A stretch of 64,000 nt of DNA from NCBI GenBank assembly GCA_049487715.1, contig CP150555.1:186001-250000 (forward strand), in the 5' to 3' direction. This DNA is from Pycnococcus provasolii (Eukaryota > Chlorophyta > Pseudoscourfieldiophyceae > Pseudoscourfieldiales). Positions within the stretch are counted from its first letter, which is position 1. Each line of letters opens with the position of its first letter. The translations under genes and the position numbers were made by a program. The notes beneath the pieces were generated by a model, which worked only from the letters and a program-made list of their open reading frames with translations, did not search any database and was not told where the DNA came from. Below, in pieces: positions 57,093 to 64,000 of this stretch.

Positions 57093-58283
57093 ATGGGCGC
57101 GTGCGTCAGCTCCGACGCCGGGGCGGCCGCGCCACCAGAGGTGAGGAGTGCGGCAGCACCACGGCCCTCAGGGGGGGCCGCCGCCAGTAAAGCTCCTGCC
57201 AGTCAGGGTGCTGCGAAAGACCCGAAGAGAAACGTGCGCGCTTTATACGACTTTGGCGAAATGCTCGGAAAGGGAGGGTTCGCGGAAGTGAGACTGGCAA
57301 CAGAAAAGGCGACGGGAAAGCAGGTGGCTATGAAGATCATGACGCTACCAGCCAACCCGCGTAGCGTGGACGACAACACGCGCGAGGACGTCATGAAGGA
57401 GATTAACCTCCTCACCGGCCTCGACCACCCGAACATCGTCAAGCTGTACGAATACTTCGACGAGAAGAAGAAGTTCTACCTCAGCACAGAGCTGATGAGA
57501 GGGGGCGAGCTCCTCAAGTCTGTCATTGAGAAGGAGCGGTACGGCGAGAACGACGCCAAGCAGTGCTTCGTGCAGATGCTGCGCGGTATCCAGTACCTTC
57601 ACGAAAACAAAATCACGCACCGAGACCTTAAGCTCGAGAACCTCATGCTCGACGAGAAGGGAAGCAACGTCGTCAAGATTGTCGACTTCGGACTGGCCAA
57701 GCGCGCGCAGGAGACGATCATGGATACAGTATGCGGGACGCCGCAGTACGTTGCGCCGGAGGTGATCTCTGGCGACGACACATCCGTCTATGACAACAAG
57801 GTGGACATGTGGAGTGCTGGCGTGGTGCTGTACGTCCTGCTAGGCGGATACCCGCCGTTCTACGACGAGAACGAGCCGCGCCTATTTCAGAAGATTGCCA
57901 ACGGCATTTACGACTTTGACGACGACGTCTGGGAAGTGGTCAGCGAGGATGCGAAGGACCTGATACGCGGCTTGCTGACGGTGAACCCGGCAAAGCGGCT
58001 AGATGCCACGCAGGCTCTGCAGCACAAGTGGGTCAAAACCGAAAACGCGGTGAACAACTCGCTCTTAGCAACACAGAAAAACATGGCGAAGACGTACAGG
58101 AAACGGCTCAAGGCGGCTGTGCACGCCGTCCTTGCGCAAGAGCGCATCAAGGCACTTATGGGGAACGTCGCGCAGGGATACGAGAGGAGCAAATCCATCG
58201 TCGAAAATCCGGACGACATGAGCAAGGCTCGTGCGGCAGCGGATCACTACGTGGAGTTTTCGAAAGCAGCTCAACAAGAGTAA
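57093..58283 (+). CDS. Calcium/calmodulin-dependent-type Ser/Thr protein kinase, N-myristoylated
   Basis: A 396-residue CAMK-group kinase. MGACVSSD is a strong N-myristoylation signal (Gly2, Ser6) with palmitoylatable Cys4, so membrane attachment is expected. The kinase domain (about 50-310) is complete: GKGGFAEV (glycine loop), VAMKIM (catalytic Lys), a Glu in helix C (MKEINLL), HRDLKLENLM, VDFGLA, GTPQYVAPEVI and WSAGVVLYVLLGGYPPF. HRD-K and CGTPQYVAPE place it close to CDPK, CRK and AMPK relatives. The C-terminal 85 residues (NMAKTYRKRLKAAVHAVLAQ, basic helix) look like an autoinhibitory or calmodulin-binding segment. No EF-hands follow, so it is not a canonical CDPK. No introns. Confidence 0.93.
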   Translation: MGACVSSDAGAAAPPEVRSAAAPRPSGGAAASKAPASQGAAKDPKRNVRALYDFGEMLGKGGFAEVRLATEKATGKQVAMKIMTLPANPRSVDDNTREDVMKEINLLTGLDHPNIVKLYEYFDEKKKFYLSTELMRGGELLKSVIEKERYGENDAKQCFVQMLRGIQYLHENKITHRDLKLENLMLDEKGSNVVKIVDFGLAKRAQETIMDTVCGTPQYVAPEVISGDDTSVYDNKVDMWSAGVVLYVLLGGYPPFYDENEPRLFQKIANGIYDFDDDVWEVVSEDAKDLIRGLLTVNPAKRLDATQALQHKWVKTENAVNNSLLATQKNMAKTYRKRLKAAVHAVLAQERIKALMGNVAQGYERSKSIVENPDDMSKARAAADHYVEFSKAAQQE

Positions 58284-58740
58284 TAAGTTGTCAATATTTT
58301 TCCCAACGTTTTCTTTACTTTTTAGGATCCAACAACACACTTTGAATACAACACCAACCCTTACAAACCCAAATCGTCCATTTTAAAACCCTTCCACCCA
58401 CCGCAAGTCGAAACAAATTGTCTGAAAATGACGGGCACGACATGCGCATCATTTTGCAACCTTCAATTTGTTTTTCCGTTATAAAAATAATGACGTTTTG
58501 GGTTGACCAATAGTGAAGTGAAACATAAAAATGGCGCCGACTTAAAAAGTTGTGTGCCGGAGCGGGATCCCACAGGGAAATTGTAAACCGATCAAATCTT
58601 ACGACCAAACCAAACCTAAGTACGCTATTTACTGATACAGATCTCATCCATGATACGCGTCAGTCGATTCGCGTCGCGCCTCGTGCTTCGATCGCGCCGA
58701 CGAGCGTGATACCTCAGATCTCATCAGAGTTGGTTGTCTT
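58284..58740. other. Convergent intergenic
   Basis: About 460 bp between the kinase and the convergent gene at 58,741. A/T-rich in part. No gene or repeat was recognised. Confidence 0.5.
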
Positions 58741-59895
58741 TTACTTCTTCTTGTACAGCTGCCTCAACTTGAGCTCCACCATGGCTCCTAGATTTGGCAC
58801 GCCAAGCGCAATCCCCACCTCTTCAGCCATTTCCGGCTTGCACAACGCACCTCTGTTCAGTGCATCCGCAAGCACAGAGCTCGCCTCGATGGCGTCGACG
58901 CCGCCGTGCAGCCCGTAAGCCGTATCGACTGTTGGTGGTGGACAGCCTCCCGAATCAGCCTCCCACGCCTGCAGCATTTTCTCCAGTCTTCTGCCACCTG
59001 CGTACGCTGACTGGTGCATGTATGCGCGGTAAACGCAGAAGTACACCGGTATGTTAGGAAATGGCGAGAGCATGAGTGGCGAGAATCCGAGCATTATGCC
59101 GCCGTACACCAAACGCTGGACGGCGTGAATCGCCTGCGTGCGCTTGACTGCGAGAACTCGGCATCTTCGACGCACGAGCGTGTGGTTTATATTTTCGGGA
59201 TATGTGATATGAATTCGCGGCGCGTTGCTTGGTATGCCAGCAAGGAATCGTTCATCCGCGTCTATGCTTTCGACGGCGTCTCTGACGACGACTGCGGCTT
59301 TCGCCTGTAATCCTTTGAGTCCCTCCGCCTTTCCTGCGTCTTCTGCGGCTTTCTTGACGTTTTCGTACCCGTTCGCCGCGCGCCGTTTGATGTCGTCGAC
59401 GATGCGTGTCAAGAAAGGCTTGCTGTGGTTTTGCGTTTGTTGCGAGTCGACGTGGCATGCGAATAGGAATGCGGTGTTTGGGATAGGCGTTTGGTTTGTT
59501 TCTGGTACTGTTGTTGTGGGAGCGTTGTTTTGTGGTGTCGCAGGTTTCGTGTCGTGTATGGCGAAGTGTCTTTTTCTCCTCACGCCCGGTTCTGGCGTGA
59601 CCGCCATGGGCGTCGTTATGATGCGGCATAGTGAGTCGCTATTCTTATTCTTATTATTCCTACTACTACTGTCCTGGGAGGAGGATGAGGACATAGAACG
59701 GCTCGAACCATGAAACATTTCAAAGAAAGAAAGCTTACCTCCTCCTCCGAAAGGCGCAACCGCTGAGAATCTTCCCCCACATCTGGAAAAGATGGATGCT
59801 TTTCCAGGGGGCGGCATCACCAGTGAAGAAGAAGACACCACCCAGAAAGAGCTCCGAGACAGCGAGAATGAGCGATAGAATGAGCCCAGTGCCAT
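58741..59895 (-). CDS. Mit_KHE1-like mitochondrial protein
   Basis: 384 residues. The N-terminal 60 residues are Ser/Arg/Phe-rich (FYRSFSLSRSSFWVVSSSSL) with no acids, like an organellar targeting peptide. The C-terminal two thirds match my memory of Pfam Mit_KHE1 (mitochondrial K+/H+ exchange-related): KRRAANGYENVKKAAEDAGK, DAVESIDADERFLAGIPSNA, IHITYPENI, and then hydrophobic helices with the hallmark LSPFPNIPVYFCVYRAYMHQ and SAYAGGRRLEKML. FPN.P.(Y/F)...YRA..H..A..G...L is the family's most conserved stretch. Fungal members are linked to potassium/proton balance across the inner membrane; the role here is inferred. A telomere-like tract is about 290 bp upstream. Confidence 0.65.
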   Translation of the reverse strand: MALGSFYRSFSLSRSSFWVVSSSSLVMPPPGKASIFSRCGGRFSAVAPFGGGGKLSFFEMFHGSSRSMSSSSSQDSSSRNNKNKNSDSLCRIITTPMAVTPEPGVRRKRHFAIHDTKPATPQNNAPTTTVPETNQTPIPNTAFLFACHVDSQQTQNHSKPFLTRIVDDIKRRAANGYENVKKAAEDAGKAEGLKGLQAKAAVVVRDAVESIDADERFLAGIPSNAPRIHITYPENINHTLVRRRCRVLAVKRTQAIHAVQRLVYGGIMLGFSPLMLSPFPNIPVYFCVYRAYMHQSAYAGGRRLEKMLQAWEADSGGCPPPTVDTAYGLHGGVDAIEASSVLADALNRGALCKPEMAEEVGIALGVPNLGAMVELKLRQLYKKK

Positions 59896-60297
59896 ATGTT
59901 TCCCAATGAAATGATATGATATGAAAGATGAAGTGAAATCACAGATAGACTATTGAGGCTCACACCTAACCAACCAGAGACCGTTTCACTATTTATTAAT
60001 ATTTACAACTTCTGTACCTGTATTCGACACATCACGTGTACGGCATGATGTTCCACAGATCCGATCCTCGAGACGGGACAAAAACCAAATAATGTGAAAA
60101 TGAAAATGGGAATCCGCCGTTGGAATCCCACACGCAAAACAAAAGAACACGCAAAAGCCAAAAGGGGAAAAGCCGTAAGCCGTCGAATACCCTAACACCC
60201 TAACCCTAACCCTAACACCCTTGAATTCTACACCTTGTTCTACATAACGACATGACCAATTGATGAAAGCAAATCTCTAGTGTCGTATTGTAACAAA
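59896..60297. promoter_or_regulatory. Upstream of the Mit_KHE1-like gene, with telomere-like tract
   Basis: ACCCTAACACCCTAACCCTA and more at 60,189-60,219. The tract lies between that gene's promoter and the 3' end of the RCC1-like gene. No gene. Confidence 0.5.
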
Positions 60298-61323
60298 TTA
60301 CAGAATGTGCACGTCGGTCATGAAGGGAAAGTTGGCGCTGAGAGTGGCGTAGTTGTCCTCGTCGTCCTCTGGAGTCGGCGCCTGGCCGTTGTCGTTTTCT
60401 CCCCAGCACGCGATACTGCCGTCGCGTCGAAGCGCTAGCGAGTGATAGGAACCCGCGGCGACGGCGACGAAGTCGCCTTGTATGCCGTCACGAGGTGCCT
60501 GATCGAAATTGTTCCAACCCCAACACGCAATGTTGCCGTCGCGTCGTATCGCCAGCGTGTGGTCACGACCCGCGGAGATGGCGACGAAGTCGCCTTGTAT
60601 GCCGTCTGGAGGCGCCTGGCCTTCATTGTTGTATCCCCAGCACGCGATGCTGCCGTTGCGTTGCAGCGCCAGCGAGTGAAAGTCGCCCGCGGCAATGGCG
60701 ACGAAGTCACCTTGTATGCCGTCCGGAGGCGCCTGGCCGTCGTTGTTGGAGCCCGAGCACGCGAGGTTGCCGTCGCGTTGCAGCGCAAGCGAGTGATTGG
60801 AACCCGCGGCGATGGCGACGAAGTCACCTTGTATGCCGTCGGGAGGCGCCTGGCCGTCGTCGTTGATTCCCCAGCACGCGATGCTGCCGTCGCGTTGCAG
60901 CGCAAGTGAGTGAGCGTTACCCGCGGCGATGGCGACGAAGTCACCTTGTATGCCGTCCGGAGGCGCCTGGCCGTCGAGGTTGGAGCCCCAGCAGGCAATA
61001 TTGCTGTCGCGTCGGAGCGCCAGCGTGTGGTCACGACCCGCGGCGACCGCGACGAAGTCGCCTAGTGTGCCGTCTGGAGGCGCGTGGTCGTCGTCCCAGC
61101 CCCAGCACGCAATACTGCCGTCACGTCGCAGAGCGAGCGAGAAACCATGACCCGCTGCAAGATTCGCGTTGGCTCGCGACGTGGTTTTGCGCTGCTCGTT
61201 GCGCTCCTTGACGATTGCGAGTCGTCGCGGTTTGTGCACGACGACAAGCCATTCGCACCAGACGGCGATGGCGGCGTCTCGCAGCCCATGCCCATGTGCG
61301 TCTCCGCTTGATTCCATTTCCAT
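60298..61323 (-). CDS. RCC1/BLIP-II-like beta-propeller repeat protein (paralogue 2)
   Basis: 341 residues from the ATG at 61,323 (MEMESSGDAHGH). After a tryptophan-rich lead (VWCEWLVVVHKPRRLAIVKE) come seven 40-residue repeats GDFVAIAAGNAHSLALQRDG / SIACWGINDDGQAPPDGIQ. It is the same architecture as the gene at 31,358-32,338, with IQ in place of VD at the repeat junction and QR/RR variation, so the two are paralogues. RCC1_2-type propeller, function unknown. A cluster of CCCTAA copies lies about 85-120 bp upstream. Confidence 0.85.
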   Translation of the reverse strand: MEMESSGDAHGHGLRDAAIAVWCEWLVVVHKPRRLAIVKERNEQRKTTSRANANLAAGHGFSLALRRDGSIACWGWDDDHAPPDGTLGDFVAVAAGRDHTLALRRDSNIACWGSNLDGQAPPDGIQGDFVAIAAGNAHSLALQRDGSIACWGINDDGQAPPDGIQGDFVAIAAGSNHSLALQRDGNLACSGSNNDGQAPPDGIQGDFVAIAAGDFHSLALQRNGSIACWGYNNEGQAPPDGIQGDFVAISAGRDHTLAIRRDGNIACWGWNNFDQAPRDGIQGDFVAVAAGSYHSLALRRDGSIACWGENDNGQAPTPEDDEDNYATLSANFPFMTDVHIL

Positions 61324-61406
61324 GGCACCAAGCAGCACGCTCGAAACTAATGAGGTTGAGTAGAATGGGAGACGAAACCGACAATTGAGACAAAAAGCGA
61401 ACCAAG

Positions 61407-61440
61407 CCTAACCCTAACCCTAGCCCTAAACCCTAACGCT
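61407..61440. promoter_or_regulatory. Telomere-like CCCTAA tract between divergent genes
   Basis: CCTAACCCTAACCCTAGCCC and TAAACCCTAACG, between the RCC1-like gene (start 61,323) and the alpha-galactosidase (start 61,567). Confidence 0.6.
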
Positions 61441-61566
61441 AAAATTCTCCCTGCTCTTTTCCTTTTCTCGTCCTCCTCATAACGCCTCCTGTCAGCTGTC
61501 AGGTATCCGTCGTCGTCGTTCCAAACTCGTTTCATTCCAAATATTCTGTGTCGGCGACGAATATAT

Positions 61567-63098
61567 ATGGTACGGTTAGTCGCCATGGCCGTGCCTCCTC
61601 CTGCTTCTGCTTCTCACTCTTATGGCTATCTCCTCATGTTTAGTTTCCTGTCTCTTATTTTGCATACATGTACTGCTTCATCCTCCTTGTTAATGTCGTC
61701 GTCATCATCATCCTTGTCATTCAAGCTTCCTCCGATGGGGTGGATGTCGTGGGAACTGTTTCGATGTAACGTCAACTGCACCGGGAAGTACCATGACACG
61801 TGCATCGGCCACGACGCCTTCGTCAAGCAAGCGACAATTTTAATAAAAGACGGGTACTTTCGGGCAGGGTACAACCGTGTGCACGTCGACGACTGCTTCG
61901 CCAACAGACAGAGAGACCCCGTCAGTGGGGACATCGTCGCGGACCCGACGCGGTTCGGAACGGGCGGCATGAGGAAACTCGCGACGGATATCGCACCCGT
62001 CGAACTCGCCGTCTACAGCGACTGCGGGACGATGACGTGCATGGGATACCCAGGTTCCATCAACCACGAAGTGCACGACGCTAAACTGTTCTTCCAGAAG
62101 TGGGGCGCGACGTATCTAAAGTACGACGGGTGCTACAACAACATCACGGGGTACCCGTCGGGATACGCAAAAATGGGACAAGCTCTGCGGAGTGCAGGAG
62201 GCGAGAAAACCTACTACTCATGCTCGTGGCCCGCGTATCTCGGCGACGACGAGACGAAAAAGCCGTACGCGCAGATGACAGCCGCCGGATGCGACCTCTG
62301 GCGCAACTACGGCGACATCCAGTGCGACCTGGGAAGCCTCATGGACATCGTCGACCACTACGGAGACTACAGCAAATTCCTCACCACCGTATCGGGTCAG
62401 GGGAAAGGATACAACGATCCAGACATGCTGCTCATCGGAAACACCTGCATTCCGGATGGAGCTGCGCGCTTACAAATGGCTGTGTGGAGCATCCTTGCCG
62501 GTATGTGCACTTTCCTTTCGCAGTCACATGCATGCTTGTCTTTTTGTTCTTGCTCTCACTCACACCAACAACCTTTCTAGCGCCTCTTATCATGGGCAAC
62601 GACCTCAGGCTGGTTCCAACGCCGATTCGTGACCAAGTACTACTCAACGAGGAGGCCATCGCCATCGACCAGGATCCCCTCGGCATTCCTGGCTACCGCG
62701 CTTCGAACAAAAGTGATGTCGCCGAGCTGTGGGTGCGACCCAAGCTCGCGGATGGCGGAGCTGCCGTCGCGGTTGTGTACAAGGGCGGTTCGTCGCTCAC
62801 CCGCGCTCGCCTCGAGCGCAACCCGAGTGGAAGTGCGTGGACGACGAGAAAGATCGGCGCGGTGCAGCTGGGAAAGACGAAAAAGCTCACCCTGCACGTC
62901 CCCTTTGGCGCGGAGATTGGCTGGTCACCGCCGAGCGGCACGGCTTCCGTGCGCGACATCTACGCGCGCACTTCCCTGGGCGAGCACACTTCTGGCGTGG
63001 ACGTGAGTTTGACGGTCACGGAGGGCATTCCTGAGACGGTGCTGCTTCGCCTTAGCGACGCGGCAGACTCCCGTGCGGTGAGCGACGCGCGGAAATGA
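61567..63098 (+). CDS. GH27 alpha-galactosidase, secreted, one intron
   Basis: Retaining glycosidase of family GH27 that releases terminal alpha-linked galactose (or N-acetylgalactosamine). Exons 61,567-62,500 and 62,581-63,098 are joined by an 80-nt GTATGT...TCTAG intron; the join reads AVWSILA-APLIMGNDLR, which fits the family exactly. 483 residues. A hydrophobic segment near residues 20-36 (LLMFSFLSLILHTCTA) is a signal sequence. Family motifs: PPMGWMSWELFRCN, GYNRVHVDDCF, YSDCGTMTCMGYPGS, WGATYLKYDGCYNN (nucleophile Asp), AGCDLWRNYGDIQ (acid/base Asp), GKGYNDPDMLLIGN and IDQDPLGIPGYR. The C-terminal beta-domain is complete. The target is probably vacuolar/lysosomal or the cell wall. Either ATG (61,567 or 61,585) could be the start. 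Confidence 0.94.
62501..62580 (+). other. Spliceosomal intron (80 nt) in the alpha-galactosidase gene
   Basis: GTATGT at the 5' end and CTTTCTAG at the 3' end, phase 1. Both flanks carry conserved GH27 sequence in different frames. The 5' site matches the spliceosomal consensus. Confidence 0.9.
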
Positions 63099-63783
63099 TG
63101 AAACGAAAAATGATTTGATGTAGAAAAAAATTGAAAATGAAATTGAACATGATTGTAAAAACGTAACGGGTACAGGTCGTCACGTCGAGCACCTTTTTTG
63201 AACGGAGAAGAGGTGGTTCACTCGGAAGTGCGAAGTTCGAACTTTGCCAAAGCCCAAGGAAGGCCCTACCCGGTAGGGATGAGCGAAGAAGATGAGCGAA
63301 GATGTCGCCGACGGGACGGGACGGGCAACTGGACGACTGGATGATCGGGAAAGCCGAAAGCACGCTGCTTGCCTGCAGTCGCCTGCCTGCAGTCTGCCGA
63401 ACGACGACCTACTTCCTACCGGTACCACGGACGACGACGACCCGGTATTTGGTATTTGGTAAGTATTTCGGATTCGTTCCAGGCAGGCCGGACGAAGTTG
63501 AAGTTGAAAGTTGAAAGTTGAAAGTTGAATATTCCACTTCTGGCAACCTCGCTCGGCCTTAAGAATACCTTTCTTCTCAGAGCTCTTGTCATGGCCGCAG
63601 CGCCCTCTCGTGGTGATGACCACCACCACCACGGGTCCCGGGGGGGCACAAGTACTTCACAGCACCCAGCTCACTCACAGCACGCGTCCGCGGCGTCCGT
63701 GCAGCTCGGCCGATTCGTTCTCTGGTCGCTTGTCGAAAGGAGGAGGAGGAGGAGGAGCAGCAGCGGCGGCGGCGGCCAACGAC
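63099..63783. other. Intergenic, downstream of the alpha-galactosidase
   Basis: No supportable gene. Around 63,490-63,530 a GTTGAAA phrase repeats about five times (GTTGAAGTTGAAAGTTGAAA). An ATG at 63,591 opens a 80-codon low-complexity frame (His/Ser-rich) that may be the first exon of the gene at the right edge. Confidence 0.45.
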
Positions 63784-64000
63784 ATGGCAATGCAGCCTCA
63801 CTCCGCCGTGACGTCCGTCGCGGCTCTCGCTGAGCCATTCACACCCCCGCGCGCCACAGGCGGCGGACCAACGCAGGCAGGGGCGGGGGGAGGACTGCGC
63901 TCCTCGCCCATCGACTTGGCGAAGGACCTGATCAGGGCCAAACCGCGCATACCGGAGCCAATGGCGCTCATGCAAGGCCGCGAACGCAGCGTCATGGGAG
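63784..64000 (+). CDS. Partial reading frame at right edge, unidentified
   Basis: An open frame from ATG 63,784 to the edge encodes MAMQPHSAVTSVAALAEPF, then GGGPTQAGAGGGLRSSPIDL and AKDLIRAKPRIPEPMALMQG. The last 40 residues look like ordinary protein sequence. The frame is also open upstream through a poly-Gly/Ala stretch, so the start is uncertain and an upstream exon from 63,591 is possible. No family recognised. Confidence 0.4.
   Translation, partial: MAMQPHSAVTSVAALAEPFTPPRATGGGPTQAGAGGGLRSSPIDLAKDLIRAKPRIPEPMALMQGRERSVMG

Overview
The window is nuclear DNA from a eukaryote. It carries ribosomal proteins uL30/RPL7 and eL29/RPL29, splicing factor PRP19, the U3 snoRNP protein UTP18, the primase large subunit PRIM2 and a Ty1/copia remnant. 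Genes are densely packed on both strands and mostly intron-free; three short GT-AG introns (49, 127 and 80 nt) can be placed because they restore reading frame. A WRC zinc-finger protein, a family II (DHH) pyrophosphatase, a plant-type ER allantoate/ureidoglycolate amidohydrolase and a large ferredoxin-like protein suggest a small green (prasinophyte-like) alga. That placement is inference. Short CCCTAA/TTAGGG tracts occur about eleven times, nearly all just upstream of start codons.

Layout. 0-22 kb: UTP18 (cut by the left edge), a possible S40-like protein, PRP19, an M20 amidohydrolase fused to thirteen 40-residue Asp-rich repeats, a WRC protein, RPL7, a 1766-residue RanBP2-finger/IQ/GYF/ankyrin protein, a two-module putative glycosyltransferase with one intron, and a PD-(D/E)XK nuclease-like protein. 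22.5-31.2 kb: an accessory region. It is a large inverted repeat (arms about 2.7 kb) whose arms each carry the same decayed ABCC-transporter fragment around a 1.3-kb spacer holding a copia remnant. A third partial arm copy, a stolen 5' end of the gene at 32,683 and a truncated FGDFD-repeat gene lie next to it.

31.3-43 kb: an RCC1-like repeat protein, an unrecognised protein, and a very large frameshifted NLR-like locus (EF-hands, TIR-like, STAND/NACHT NTPase, second TIR-like, about 19 ankyrin repeats), then a C69 dipeptidase interrupted by one frameshift. 43-64 kb: a 1377-residue unknown protein, PRIM2, RPL29, an aldo/keto reductase, a [2Fe-2S] protein, the DHH pyrophosphatase, an N-myristoylated CAMK-like kinase, a Mit_KHE1-like mitochondrial protein, a second RCC1-like paralogue, a GH27 alpha-galactosidase with one intron, and a partial reading frame at the right edge.

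Most genes are housekeeping and independent of each other. The best candidates for unusual biology are the NLR-like locus, the palindrome complex and the promoter-associated telomere-like tracts. Single-base indels recur in the NLR-like locus, the dipeptidase and between the palindrome arms, so real decay and consensus error cannot be separated from this sequence alone.
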